In this document: piece by piece, positions 8,799 through 17,820 of the stretch
Layout: each line of letters starts with the position of its first letter
Position numbering within the stretch: position 1 is the first letter of the stretch
From: Robertmurraya siralis
Lineage (GTDB): Bacteria; Bacillota; Bacilli; Bacillales; Cytobacillaceae
Direction of reading: 5' to 3'
NCBI RefSeq assembly: GCF_005502275.1
Contig: NZ_SWLZ01000030.1
Location: 1-51,011 of the forward strand
DNA: 51,011 nt
Translations under genes and position numbers: made by a program
Notes under the pieces: generated by a model
Seen by the model: only the letters and a program-made list of their open reading frames with translations
What the model was told of the DNA's origin: nothing
The model's database searches: none

Positions 8799-10007
8799 AT
8801 GAGTGATGCAAAAATAGAAGTCCGGAATGTGACGAAGGTCTTCGGTAAATCTCCTCAGCAAGGAGTAAAAATGCTAAATGAAGGTCTTAGTAAAAAGCAA
8901 ATACTTGAAAAAACCGGAATGACTGTGGGGGTCAATAAGGCGAGCTTCGAAGTGAGGAGCGGAGAGATATTTGTGATAATGGGCCTGTCGGGAAGTGGGA
9001 AATCAACATTAGTCCGAATGTTCAATCGATTAATTGATCCTACCGATGGTCAAGTGCTTATAGATGGACAAGATATTGTCAAGATGAAGCCGAATGAATT
9101 AAGAGAAGTACGACGTTCAAAAATAAGTATGGTCTTTCAGAGGTTTGCCCTATTTCCACATCGTACGGTTTTAAGTAATACAGAGTACGGTTTGGAAGTT
9201 AAAGGATCAGATCGAAAACAGCAAAGGGAAAAGGCGTTGGAAGCATTAAAGCTCGTAGGTCTCGAAGGCTATGAAAACAGTTACCCTAGTGAGCTTAGTG
9301 GAGGAATGCAGCAGCGGGTAGGTTTGGCCCGTGCTCTTGCGAATGATCCTGATGTTTTGCTTATGGATGAGGCATTTAGTGCTCTCGATCCGTTAATTCG
9401 AAAAGATATGCAAAATGAGTTGCTTGAACTGCAAGAAAAAATGGAAAAGACCATTATTTTTATTACCCATGATTTAGACGAAGCATTGCGCATCGGAGAT
9501 AGAATCGCATTAATGAAAGATGGCTCCATTGTTCAAGTGGGAACGCCCGAAGAAATCCTTATGAATCCAGCAAACGATTATGTAGAGCGATTTGTTGAGG
9601 ATGTTGACTTATCCAAAGTATTAACAGCAGCGCACGTCATGAAACGTCCAGAAAAAATCCTTGCCGATCGAGGATTAAGAGTCGCTTTACAAATTATGAA
9701 GGATGCGGGAATCTCTAGTCTCTATATTGTTGATAAAAAGCAAAAGCTTGTCGGAGCGATTACAGCTCAAGATGCAGCCGATGCATTGAAAAAAAATCAA
9801 AAAATCGAAGATATTATGATTCGCGATTTACAAACAGTCACACCTGATACATTGATTTCCGATATGTTTGAACAGGTGGCTACCGCCTCATTGCCCGTTG
9901 CGGTAATTGATGAAGAAGAGCGTTTAAAAGGAATCATCGTTCGCGGTGCTATTTTGGCTGCACTTGCAGGAGACGATATTCAATTAAACGGAAATGAGGT
10001 GAAATAA
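8799..10007 (+). CDS. opuAA: Glycine betaine ABC transporter, ATP-binding subunit with CBS domains
   Basis: 402 residues. The ABC domain has Walker A GLSGSGKST, Q-loop VFQRFALFPHRTV (characteristic of ProV/OpuAA), signature LSGGMQQRVGLARAL, Walker B VLLMDEAFSALDP and H-loop FITHD. A C-terminal tandem CBS pair (about 285-395) is the ionic-strength or nucleotide sensor region of this family. The N-terminal extension with MLNEGLSKKQILEKTG is typical of ProV-type proteins. RBS is GAGGTGA. First gene of an operon with permease and binding protein that imports compatible solutes during osmotic stress. Confidence 0.94.
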   Translation: MSDAKIEVRNVTKVFGKSPQQGVKMLNEGLSKKQILEKTGMTVGVNKASFEVRSGEIFVIMGLSGSGKSTLVRMFNRLIDPTDGQVLIDGQDIVKMKPNELREVRRSKISMVFQRFALFPHRTVLSNTEYGLEVKGSDRKQQREKALEALKLVGLEGYENSYPSELSGGMQQRVGLARALANDPDVLLMDEAFSALDPLIRKDMQNELLELQEKMEKTIIFITHDLDEALRIGDRIALMKDGSIVQVGTPEEILMNPANDYVERFVEDVDLSKVLTAAHVMKRPEKILADRGLRVALQIMKDAGISSLYIVDKKQKLVGAITAQDAADALKKNQKIEDIMIRDLQTVTPDTLISDMFEQVATASLPVAVIDEEERLKGIIVRGAILAALAGDDIQLNGNEVK

Positions 10008-10841
10008 GTGACCTTACCAAAAATACCACTCGGCGATTGGGTCGATACATTTGTTGATTTTTTACAAGTACAATTAGAGCCCCTATTTGATTTAATAAGA
10101 GATGGAATCGGCGGCTTTGTTGAATTTATTGTTTGGATATTATCATCTGTTCCTGCTGCTATTCTTATTATCCTATTTACAGCACTTATGTTATGGGTCA
10201 GCAAGTGGACAAATGCTGTATTTACAGCAGTTGGACTTTTATTAATCTATAACTTGGGATACTGGGATGGGACCATCGACACTTTAGCGCTTGTGCTAAC
10301 CTCAGTCGTTATTTCCATTATAATTGGGGTTCCAATCGGCATTTGGATTTCCCAAAATGATACAGCCCGAAATATTATTACACCAATACTAGATTTCATG
10401 CAGACGATGCCTGCGTTTGTATATTTAATTCCAGCCATTCTTTTCTTTGGCATTGGGATGGTTCCAGGAATTATTGCGTCGGTTATTTTTGCGATGCCTC
10501 CGACGATCCGCTTAACGAACTTAGGGATTCGTCAAGTGCCAGAGGATTTAATTGAGGCAGCAAATGCATTTGGTTCAACTACGAAACAAAAATTATTTAA
10601 AGTACAGCTTCCTTTAGCGACACCAACCATTATGGCAGGAGTCAACCAAAGTGTGATGCTGTCACTTTCAATGGTTGTCATTGCGTCCCTAGTTGGAGCA
10701 CCAGGTTTAGGTGCCGATGTGTATCGAGCTGTTACTCAAATCAAGGTAGGAATTGGTTTTGAAGCTGGTCTGGCGATCGTCATTTTAGCGATTGTATTAG
10801 ACCGGATTTCTCAAAATATAGGAATGAAAAAACAAAAATAG
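10008..10841 (+). CDS. opuAB: Glycine betaine ABC transporter permease
   Basis: 277 residues with about six or seven membrane segments and the binding-protein-dependent permease core, including the EAA loop near VPEDLIEAANAFGSTTKQKL. The opening PLGDWVDTFVDFL resembles ProW/OpuAB N-termini. It starts at a GTG directly after the opuAA stop codon, with GAGGTGA inside opuAA as ribosome site, indicating coupled translation. Confidence 0.93.
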   Translation: MTLPKIPLGDWVDTFVDFLQVQLEPLFDLIRDGIGGFVEFIVWILSSVPAAILIILFTALMLWVSKWTNAVFTAVGLLLIYNLGYWDGTIDTLALVLTSVVISIIIGVPIGIWISQNDTARNIITPILDFMQTMPAFVYLIPAILFFGIGMVPGIIASVIFAMPPTIRLTNLGIRQVPEDLIEAANAFGSTTKQKLFKVQLPLATPTIMAGVNQSVMLSLSMVVIASLVGAPGLGADVYRAVTQIKVGIGFEAGLAIVILAIVLDRISQNIGMKKQK

Positions 10842-10855
10842 GGGGAGACATATTG

Positions 10856-11767
10856 ATGTTTAAAAAGAAGTTTTTATTAGCATTGGCGCTTTTGTTCACA
10901 ATGCTGCTTGCGGCTTGTGGTGGAAATGATGAAGGTAGCAAAAGTGGAGATGGAGAATCGGCTGACGGCGGTAATGAAGGAATCGGCGAGCAAGTAGATT
11001 ATAAAATTATTGGAATTGAGCCTGGTGCAGGAATCATGCAAGCGACAGAGACTGCGCTAGAAGAATATGAAAATTTAGCGGACTGGTCTCTTGTTGAATC
11101 TTCTTCAGCTGCTATGGCTTCAGAGCTTCAAAAAGCTTATGACAAGAAAGAACCAATTATTGTCACTGGATGGACGCCGCACTGGAAATTCGCGAAGTTT
11201 GATTTGAAATATTTAGAGGATCCGAAAGGTGTGTATGGTGAAGCTGAAGTAATTCAAACGTTAGTACGTGAAGGATTGCAAGAAGAACAGCCAAGTGCTT
11301 ACACTGTTTTAGACCAATTTTTCTGGACTCCAGATGATATGGCAAATGTCATGGTTGAAATTCAAGAAGGTGCTGATCCCGCTGAAGCGGCTGCTGCATG
11401 GGTAGAAGAAAATTCAGATAAAGTGGCTGAATGGACAAATGGTGCAGAAGAAGTTGACGGCGAAAAAATCAAGCTTGCTTATGTCGCTTGGGATTCTGAA
11501 ATTGCAAGTACAAATGTTGTGGGGAAAGTATTAGAAAGCATCGGCTATGATGTCGATCTTCTACAACTAGATGCAGGTCCAATGTTTGCGGCAGTTGCTG
11601 AAGGAGATGCAGATGGAATGGTAGCAGCATGGTTACCAGGAACACATGCATCGTACATGGAAGAGTACGGAGATAAGCTGGTAGACTTAGGTCCAAACCT
11701 TGAAGGTGCAGCAATTGGTCTTGTCGTACCTACTTATGTTGAAGCAGATTCAATTGAAGATTTATAA
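10856..11767 (+). CDS. opuAC: Glycine betaine-binding lipoprotein
   Basis: 303 residues with a lipoprotein signal peptide: basic MFKKK, hydrophobic stretch, lipobox LLAAC and a Gly/Ser/Asp-rich linker. The rest is an OpuAC-type substrate-binding domain. Aromatic residues in WSLVESSSAAM, VTGWTPHWKF and YVAWDSEIAS fit a quaternary-ammonium site built from Trp side chains. ATG was chosen because GGGGGAG precedes it at good distance; an in-frame TTG directly upstream is less likely. Last gene of the opuA operon, followed by a terminator. Confidence 0.94.
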   Translation: MFKKKFLLALALLFTMLLAACGGNDEGSKSGDGESADGGNEGIGEQVDYKIIGIEPGAGIMQATETALEEYENLADWSLVESSSAAMASELQKAYDKKEPIIVTGWTPHWKFAKFDLKYLEDPKGVYGEAEVIQTLVREGLQEEQPSAYTVLDQFFWTPDDMANVMVEIQEGADPAEAAAAWVEENSDKVAEWTNGAEEVDGEKIKLAYVAWDSEIASTNVVGKVLESIGYDVDLLQLDAGPMFAAVAEGDADGMVAAWLPGTHASYMEEYGDKLVDLGPNLEGAAIGLVVPTYVEADSIEDL

Positions 11768-11773
11768 GAATAA

Positions 11774-11815
11774 AAAAATGATGCTCAGAATTCTCTGGGC
11801 ATCATTTTTTTATTG
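11774..11815 (+). terminator. Rho-independent terminator of opuA
   Basis: ATGATGCTCAG and CTGGGCATCAT form an 11-bp stem (one G-U pair) followed by seven T residues. Confidence 0.88.
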
Positions 11816-11860
11816 AAGGGGGAAAATAATGCTAGCTGAGACATACTAGGAGGTATTTTA

Positions 11861-12712
11861 GTGGACAAAGAAATGAATTACGGTAGTGACTACACATTTA
11901 TTCCCGCCACTTCGATAGGAAGCGGAATTGGAATAGAAGTATTACCCGATTTGTATTCACATACGATTCAAATTGTAAACATCATTCTAGTCGGCACTGC
12001 TGACGCATTTGTTTTAGTAGATGCAGGAATGCCCGGAGCGTCGGAGGAGATCATTGCAGTAATTGAGAAGCGCTTCGGAATTGGGAGTCGCCCAAAAGCA
12101 ATACTATTAACTCATGGGCATTTTGATCATGTTGGAAGTATTATTGAACTAATTGAACATTGGAATGTTCCCGTCTATGGACATGAACTAGAACTGCCAT
12201 TTTTATCGGGAGAAAAGAGTTACCCTGAACCGGATCCAACAGTGGAAGGTGGAATGGTAGCGAAGATGTCGAAATTCTTTCCAAATGAACCAGTAAATTT
12301 AGGGAAGCATGTCCAAAAGCTACCAAATGATGGTACAGTACCATTTATGCCAGGATTTAAATGGATACACACACCTGGACATACGCCTGGTCACGTCTCA
12401 CTTTTTCGAGACTCGGATCGGGCATTAATTGTTGGAGACGCCTTTGTGACGGTGAAACAGGAATATTTATATAAAGTCATGACGCAAGAACAAGAAATTA
12501 GCGGACCACCACGATATTTTACGAATGACTGGAAAGCAGCAAAGGAATCAGTGACACGGTTGCATGGATTAAATCCAACTGTTGCGGTGACAGGGCATGG
12601 ACTACCGATGTCCGGAGAACTTTTAACTAAAAGTCTAACGAAATTGGTGCAAGAATTTGAGCAAATTGCTCTTCCGGACTATGGAAAATATGTTGATAGA
12701 GATGTACATTAG
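11861..12712 (+). CDS. Metallo-beta-lactamase-fold hydrolase
   Basis: 283 residues. The metal-binding motif THGHFDHVGS (HxHxDH) lies at about 86-95, followed by HTPGHTPGHVSLF (third His), GDAFVT (bridging Asp) and TGHG (last His). This arrangement fits the glyoxalase II/YflN-like branch, which hydrolyses thioester or ester substrates; the actual substrate is unknown. Start GTG with an excellent AGGAGG site. Single gene between the opuA and UPF0210 terminators. Confidence 0.88.
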   Translation: MDKEMNYGSDYTFIPATSIGSGIGIEVLPDLYSHTIQIVNIILVGTADAFVLVDAGMPGASEEIIAVIEKRFGIGSRPKAILLTHGHFDHVGSIIELIEHWNVPVYGHELELPFLSGEKSYPEPDPTVEGGMVAKMSKFFPNEPVNLGKHVQKLPNDGTVPFMPGFKWIHTPGHTPGHVSLFRDSDRALIVGDAFVTVKQEYLYKVMTQEQEISGPPRYFTNDWKAAKESVTRLHGLNPTVAVTGHGLPMSGELLTKSLTKLVQEFEQIALPDYGKYVDRDVH

Positions 12713-12769
12713 TTTTTATGCAAAATAAGATGAGCAAAAAGTCGATATTGGTGAAACGCATAAACTCGT

Positions 12770-12800
12770 TAAAAATGAGGCGGATAAAATCCGCCTCATT
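12770..12800 (-). terminator. Rho-independent terminator of the ACT-UPF0210 operon
   Basis: AATGAGGCGGAT and ATCCGCCTCATT form a 12-bp perfect stem with a 3-base loop; on the minus strand it is followed by TTTTT. Confidence 0.85.
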
Positions 12801-12802
12801 GA

Positions 12803-14164
12803 CTAATTAATTAACGACTGTAACGGAGCAGGAATGCGTCCGCCACGATTGATCATCTTTTCAGAACTATAAGGGTTTACTCCCATGACAGGGGCTCGTC
12901 CTAATAATCCGCCAAATTCGACCATATCCCCTTCTTTCATGCCGGGAACGGGGATGATTCGAACAGCCGTTGTCTTTTTATTTATCATTCCAATTGCAGC
13001 TTCATCGGCAATAATCCCTGCTAATGTAGCCGGAGTAGCATCCCCTGTTAATGCAATCATATCGAGGCCAACGGAGCAGACGCAAGTCATCGCTTCGAGC
13101 TTTGATAACGATAGGGCATCATCCAGAATCCCACGAATCATTCCGTTATCCTCACTAACAGGGATAAATGCGCCACTTAAGCCACCAACATAGGAACTGG
13201 CCATCGCGCCACCTTTTTTAACGGCATCATTCATTAATGCAAGAGCTGCGATGGTTCCGTGCGTGCCAACTCGTTCCAAGCCAATTTCCTCCAGAATTTC
13301 CGCGACACTATCATTCATCGCATTGGTTGGGGCGAGGGAGAGATCCATGATTCCAAATGGAACGCCAAGCCTTTCGGCAACGACACGACCAATAAGTTCA
13401 CCTGCACGAGTTATTTTGAATGCAGTTTTCTTAATGATGTCACTTACTTCACCAAGGTCTGCATGAGGGTATCGTTTCAATGCACTTAATACAACACCTG
13501 GACCACTCACTCCCACGTTCAAGACAACATCTCCTTCACCTGCACCGTGAAAGGCGCCAGCCATAAAAGGATTATCCTCAACAGGATTACAAAACACAAC
13601 GAGTTTTGCACAGGCAAGACCATTTTGCTCCTTGCTTTTTTCCGCTGCCTCTTTAATAATTTCTCCCATCTTGCGAACAGCGTTCATATTGATGCCAGCG
13701 CGTGTCGTTCCTACTGAAACGGAGGCGCATACTCTTTCAGTACCACTTAAGGCGTCGGGCAGAGCATCCAGCAGCGTTTGTTCACCGACGGAAATGCCCT
13801 TATGAATGAGAGCTGAATAGCCACCAATAAAGTCAACGCCAAGAACGATCGCTGCTTTATCTAACGTTTTTGCGAGTTCGACAGCTTGTTCAACGGAAGC
13901 ATGACCAAGAATTTCCGCAATCGGCGTAATCGAAATCCGTTTATTGATAATCGGAATTCCGAATTCTCGCTCTACCTTCTCAGCAGTGATTTTTAAATCC
14001 TTTGCATAGTAGGTAATCTTCTCATAAACCTTTTTATTCATTTGCTCAAAATTAGAATCTGCGCAATCTCGCAAGCTAATACCCATCGTCACTGTGCGGA
14101 TATCAAGATTTTCCATCTGCACCATTCTGATTGTTTCCATCATTTCATTAACGGCAAAATTCAT
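12803..14164 (-). CDS. UPF0210 (DUF711, PFL-like) protein
   Basis: 453 residues, the usual length of the UPF0210/DUF711 family, related in fold to pyruvate formate-lyase and ribonucleotide reductase barrels but of unknown reaction. Typical stretches include [16 protein letters not shown]-like [17 protein letters not shown] near the N-terminus, [50 protein letters not shown] and [33 protein letters not shown]. The upstream ACT-domain gene is 15 bases away, the arrangement conserved in streptococci (UPF0237-UPF0210). The pair is transcribed behind a glycine riboswitch, so a link with glycine or one-carbon metabolism is inferred. Confidence 0.9.
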   Translation of the reverse strand: MNFAVNEMMETIRMVQMENLDIRTVTMGISLRDCADSNFEQMNKKVYEKITYYAKDLKITAEKVEREFGIPIINKRISITPIAEILGHASVEQAVELAKTLDKAAIVLGVDFIGGYSALIHKGISVGEQTLLDALPDALSGTERVCASVSVGTTRAGINMNAVRKMGEIIKEAAEKSKEQNGLACAKLVVFCNPVEDNPFMAGAFHGAGEGDVVLNVGVSGPGVVLSALKRYPHADLGEVSDIIKKTAFKITRAGELIGRVVAERLGVPFGIMDLSLAPTNAMNDSVAEILEEIGLERVGTHGTIAALALMNDAVKKGGAMASSYVGGLSGAFIPVSEDNGMIRGILDDALSLSKLEAMTCVCSVGLDMIALTGDATPATLAGIIADEAAIGMINKKTTAVRIIPVPGMKEGDMVEFGGLLGRAPVMGVNPYSSEKMINRGGRIPAPLQSLIN

Positions 14165-14179
14165 GTTCGTTCTCCTCTC

Positions 14180-14455
14180 TTACACTCGGTGCATGGCCTG
14201 AAAAATGTCTTCGAGCTGGACATTGATCGTTAATCCGAGAGCTTCCCCTAAATCGGCAAGCTTTTGTTGTAAAGCTTCCAAATCCTCATATTTTGTCACA
14301 TCAATGATCATCATCATTGTAAAAAAATCTTGTAAGATAGTTTGACTAATATCGAGAATATTAATTGTTTCTTCAGCTAAGATCGTCGTAACTTTTGCAA
14401 TTATTCCTACCTGATCCTTTCCAATTACACTGACGATGGCTCTTTTTTGTTCCAA
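14180..14455 (-). CDS. ACT domain protein, UPF0237 family
   Basis: 91 residues, a single ACT domain. RAIVSVIGKDQVGIIAKVTTIL at the N-terminus carries the ligand-site Gly of ACT folds (GKDQVGIIA), as in GcvR-like sensors; ACT domains bind small molecules, often amino acids. The start is TTG with GAGGTGA upstream. First gene of the operon with UPF0210 and directly after the glycine riboswitch terminator. A role as amino-acid-sensing partner of the UPF0210 protein is inferred. Confidence 0.9.
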   Translation of the reverse strand: MEQKRAIVSVIGKDQVGIIAKVTTILAEETINILDISQTILQDFFTMMMIIDVTKYEDLEALQQKLADLGEALGLTINVQLEDIFQAMHRV

Positions 14456-14484
14456 CTAAATCACCTCAAAAAATAGTATTAAAA

Positions 14485-14512
14485 AAAGAGACTGGTTTCC
14501 CAATCTCCATTA
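14485..14512 (-). terminator. Riboswitch-controlled terminator
   Basis: On the minus strand GAGATTGG, loop GAAA, CCAGTCTC, then seven T. Its 5' arm GAGATTG is complementary to CAATCTC inside the glycine aptamer (minus strand, 14553-14559), so the two pairings exclude each other. Confidence 0.85.
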
Positions 14513-14527
14513 GACGTAGAATAACAA

Positions 14528-14612
14528 ATGTTACTCTTCTGTCCTTTTGCCTGAGATTGTGAATCCTTCGGCGCCGCAAGGGTCTCTCCAGAAGCTGCTC
14601 CTGTTATAGTGT
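14528..14612 (-). promoter_or_regulatory. Glycine riboswitch (single aptamer, gcvT motif)
   Basis: The minus strand reads GGAGAGACC, GCGCCGAAGGATT, AATCTCAGGCAAAAGGACAG in order, matching the conserved core of the glycine aptamer (GGAGAG, GCNCCGAAGG, CUCAGGNAAAAGGACNGA). P1 is CTTCTG/CAGAAG. Only one aptamer is present; a small hairpin (AGAGTAAC/GTTATTCT) follows it, possibly a degenerate second unit. A terminator lies between it and the ACT-domain gene. Because the aptamer strand CAATCTC can pair with the terminator 5' arm, glycine binding would be expected to free the terminator, suggesting repression; this is inference. Confidence 0.93.
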
Positions 14613-14615
14613 TAC

Positions 14616-14644
14616 CCATAACATTCATCGCTAAAGTGAATCAA
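14616..14644 (-). promoter_or_regulatory. Predicted promoter of the glycine riboswitch operon
   Basis: Minus strand TTGATT, 17 bases, TTATGG; the expected transcript start is a few bases before the aptamer. Confidence 0.4.
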
Positions 14645-14718
14645 TTTTAAAAATGATTCAATATGAAATTATTTTTAAAATATAACAATGTCTTGCCAAG
14701 AAATCAATGAAAAAATCT

Positions 14719-15609
14719 TTATTTCTCATTTTTTACATATTCATTAATGAACTTTTCAAGCTTTTGCATACCCGTTGTGTTTTTTAATTGCGGATCCTTT
14801 TTTAGCGTATCAAGGACACTTTCAATTAGAGAAAGACGGGGCTCTTGTCTATTGATTAATTCTTCATAAATGAAATCAAGTAACTCGAGCTGTTTCTTTG
14901 AACCAATATTTTGAGTAAATGGCTTTTTTAAGCTAAGGATGATGCGATGCAAAGCTTGTTGAAAGGCTTGATTATTCTTTTTTCCGTTCGGGCTCCACGC
15001 GTCTAGAAGTTCTGGTTTAAGGAGCTGTTCGCCAGAGTGGGAGACCTCTTCAATAATTTTAGCAATCCTGTTGACGCTGTAGCGGACTACGAGATGGATC
15101 GCACGTGGAGATTTTACAGCAATCGAATAATTTTTCAGCATATGGCTTAAAATGCCCATAAACATGCTGGCACAATCTAATAAATATGGCTTTTTATCCT
15201 CGCCAAAAATCGCTACAAATCGTTCAAATAACCAACGTAAGCTTTTAAAGGAGCCAATTTTAATAAATTGTTTAAGCTCCTCATCATTAGAAACGTAAAC
15301 TTCTTCAAAAAGGGCTGTTAAATTATTGGAACGATTCATTTCGAGCTGCAGCTCCATTTGTTTTATAAAAATTTCTATATCTGAAGGATCTTGTCCGATT
15401 AGCAATTCGTTTCGTTCTTTTTCCATCTGTTTATAAAGGGTTGTGAAAAGAGCGATTAATAATTCATTTTTAGATGAAAAATAGTTATAAAAGGTTCCTT
15501 TAGCAATGCCGCTATAATCGAGGATGTCTTGAATAGAGGTTGCTTGAAAGCCTTTATCGATAAATAGTTGATGCGCCATTTTAATCACATGCTGTTTTCT
15601 GTCTTTCAT
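14719..15609 (-). CDS. TetR/AcrR family transcriptional regulator
   Basis: 296 residues from the ATG behind AAAGGTGATGA. The N-terminal HTH is clear: IKMAHQLFIDKGFQATSIQD then GIAKGTFYNYFSSKNELL at about 10-48. The C-terminal part is unusually long for TetR (about 240 residues after the HTH). It is divergent from a DHA2 drug exporter and presumably represses it and itself; matching 17-bp sites lie before both genes. Confidence 0.88.
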   Translation of the reverse strand: MKDRKQHVIKMAHQLFIDKGFQATSIQDILDYSGIAKGTFYNYFSSKNELLIALFTTLYKQMEKERNELLIGQDPSDIEIFIKQMELQLEMNRSNNLTALFEEVYVSNDEELKQFIKIGSFKSLRWLFERFVAIFGEDKKPYLLDCASMFMGILSHMLKNYSIAVKSPRAIHLVVRYSVNRIAKIIEEVSHSGEQLLKPELLDAWSPNGKKNNQAFQQALHRIILSLKKPFTQNIGSKKQLELLDFIYEELINRQEPRLSLIESVLDTLKKDPQLKNTTGMQKLEKFINEYVKNEK

Positions 15610-15632
15610 ATTCATCACCTTTAATAGAGAGA

Positions 15633-15649
15633 TTGTACCAAATGTCTAA
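15633..15649. promoter_or_regulatory. Candidate TetR operator, site 1
   Basis: TTGTACCAAATGTCTAA, which matches 13 of 17 positions of the site at 15769-15785. It lies 24 bases before the tetR start codon. Confidence 0.4.
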
Positions 15650-15759
15650 TTCGATAGTACATGATTTTGATTAATTCCTCAATGTGGTAAAAAAACTGGT
15701 TTTTTTCAATTGCTTTTTTTGAACGGCTGGTATATGATAAGTCTTATGTGAAATCTGAG

Positions 15760-15785
15760 TATAATATAATGTACTATACGTCTAA
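15760..15785 (+). promoter_or_regulatory. Exporter promoter -10 region with candidate operator site 2
   Basis: Overlapping TATAAT motifs (15760-15765 and 15765-15770) are followed directly by ATGTACTATACGTCTAA, the partner of the site before tetR. A repressor bound here would block initiation of the exporter gene. No good -35 box is seen. Confidence 0.4.
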
Positions 15786-15797
15786 GGGGGAAACACA

Positions 15798-17300
15798 ATG
15801 GATAACACGATTGGAAAGTCTAGTCGTCCACCATATGGCATCATTGCGATCTTAATGGTTGGTGCATTTATTGCGTTTTTAAATAATACGTTATTAAATA
15901 TTGCATTGCCATCCATTATGGGAGAATTGAAAGTGGGTCCGTCAACCGTACAATGGTTGACGACAGGGTTTATGCTCGTTAACGGAGTATTAATTCCAAC
16001 TTCCGCTTTTTTAATTGAAAAATATAGTGTTCGCCGTTTGTTTTTAGTGGCGATGGGTTTATTTACTATTGGCACAGTAGTAGCAGGAATGGCTCATGCA
16101 TTTCCGCTTTTGCTGGCGGGACGGATGCTGCAAGCTTCAGGTTCAGCGGTGATGATGCCGCTCTTGATGAATGTGATGCTAGTAAGCTTCCCCGTTGAAA
16201 AAAGGGGAACAGCAATGGGGATGTTTGGATTGATCCTTATGGCTGCACCTGCAATTGGTCCAACATTATCAGGGTGGATTATTGAGCACTATGATTGGAG
16301 AATGCTTTTCCATTTCATTACGCCAATAGCTGCAGCAATTTTCATTCTTGGCTTTTTCTTATTGAAGGATAAAAAGGAAAAATCAAATCTTCACCTTGAC
16401 CTATTTTCATTAATTTTATCAAGCTTAGGCTTTGGTGGAGTTTTATATGGATTTAGTTCAGCAGGAAATAAAGGCTGGGATAGTATCCACGTATATGGCG
16501 CGATTACAGTAGGGGTCGTTACATTAGTGTGGTTTATTCTTCGCCAAGCAAAATTAGAGCGACCAATGTTGAACTTCCATGTCTTTAAATACCCGATGTT
16601 TGCCCTTTCTTCATCAATTACGATGGTTGTCAACATGGCAATGTTTTCAGGAATGCTCTTGCTTCCCATTTATGTCCAAACATTGCGTGGGATATCGCCA
16701 ATGGATGCCGGCTTATTAATGTTGCCGGGGGCGTTAGCAATGGCATTGATGTCACCAGTTACAGGAAGACTATTTGATAAATTTGGCGGAAAGATTTTAG
16801 CAATAATTGGGTTGAGCATTATGATCGTAACAACCTTTTTATTTAGTAAACTTACGTTTGAAACAGGTTATACTCATCTCATGATTTTACATGCGATTCG
16901 CATGTTAGGCATGTCGATGGTCATGATGCCTGTTTCCACTAACGGATTAAATCAATTGCCAAAACGATTCTATCCGCACGGTACGGCAATGAACAATACT
17001 CTTAACCAAGTGTCAGGTGCGATTGGTACGGCTCTGTTAGTCACTGTTATGTCAACCCGCACTGAAACACATGCAACAGAAATTGCGAAATCATTAACGA
17101 CACAGCCGACAGAGGCAATGAAATTACAAATTGAAGCGCAAGCGATGTTAGAAGGGATTAATGATGCCTTTTTCATAGCTTCGATCATTACGATATTGGC
17201 ATTTATCCTAGCATTTTTTATTAAACGTTCAACAGAATCGGAAGATCCCCAACAAGAAACAGCAAAACCGCAAGTAAAATCGAAACTTGTTGGCAACTAA
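15798..17300 (+). CDS. MFS drug exporter, DHA2 (EmrB/QacA) family, 14 TM
   Basis: 500 residues. The N-terminal half has LLNIALPSIMGELKVGPSTVQWLTTGFML (motif D1 region, about 35-63), characteristic of the EmrB/QacA family, then GRMLQASGSAVMMPL and GPTLSGWII (motif C). About 14 hydrophobic segments follow, and a charged tail. Proton-driven export of drugs or lipophilic compounds is the usual role. RBS AAGGGGGAAA. Regulated presumably by the divergent TetR protein. Confidence 0.9.
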   Translation: MDNTIGKSSRPPYGIIAILMVGAFIAFLNNTLLNIALPSIMGELKVGPSTVQWLTTGFMLVNGVLIPTSAFLIEKYSVRRLFLVAMGLFTIGTVVAGMAHAFPLLLAGRMLQASGSAVMMPLLMNVMLVSFPVEKRGTAMGMFGLILMAAPAIGPTLSGWIIEHYDWRMLFHFITPIAAAIFILGFFLLKDKKEKSNLHLDLFSLILSSLGFGGVLYGFSSAGNKGWDSIHVYGAITVGVVTLVWFILRQAKLERPMLNFHVFKYPMFALSSSITMVVNMAMFSGMLLLPIYVQTLRGISPMDAGLLMLPGALAMALMSPVTGRLFDKFGGKILAIIGLSIMIVTTFLFSKLTFETGYTHLMILHAIRMLGMSMVMMPVSTNGLNQLPKRFYPHGTAMNNTLNQVSGAIGTALLVTVMSTRTETHATEIAKSLTTQPTEAMKLQIEAQAMLEGINDAFFIASIITILAFILAFFIKRSTESEDPQQETAKPQVKSKLVGN

Positions 17301-17327
17301 GCAAACTTAATTTATATCAAGAGATAC

Positions 17328-17375
17328 GGCTGTAGATAAACGGGAAGATCAGGTTTGTCTGCAGCCTTATTTTTG
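17328..17375 (+). terminator. Rho-independent terminator of the exporter gene
   Basis: GGCTGTAGATAAAC and GTTTGTCTGCAGCC (two G-U pairs) followed by TTATTTTT. A second inverted repeat without clear role, CATAGTC/GACTATG, lies at 17414-17435. Confidence 0.75.
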
Positions 17376-17534
17376 TTGCGCACCGACAAACATTTCGAGG
17401 GACGAGAAAGTGCCATAGTCACAAGCACGACTATGCTTCTTCTTTTAAAAATGGCGCACGATAGGCATTGGTTTGCTGTTTATCATAAACCAAAGGCTCA
17501 CGGGACTAAAAAATTTAATGCGATTGTGATATAA

Positions 17535-17711
17535 ACAGTAAAAAATTACCGCTCAGTTATTCTCCCAGCTGCTTTCATATTAGGAGGGATCGGATACCAG
17601 TTTGAATTTGATCATGCTCAAGTGATTCATTTACTTGAAAGTTATAGGATTTGGATTGCCTTAAGAGCTACCGTTATTCTGCCATTTTATACGACCGAAT
17701 TTTTAAAATGA
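17535..17711 (+). pseudogene. Remnant of a membrane protein gene (no start codon)
   Basis: An open stretch encodes RSVILPAAFILGGIGYQFEF, then DHAQVIHLLESYRIWIALRA and TVILPFYTTEFLK before a stop. It looks like the C-terminal end of an integral membrane protein, but there is no in-frame start and a stop lies directly upstream. I do not recognise the family. The rest of the 520-base gap holds only the terminator and short reading frames. Confidence 0.35.
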
Positions 17712-17820
17712 CGATTCAAAATAAAGATGTTCACGAGCTTATCTAAAAATATTTGCTTGCAATTCCAAAAGGTTTGATCTAATGATCAATCTATGGAATT
17801 TAAAGGAGAAGGTGAATATT

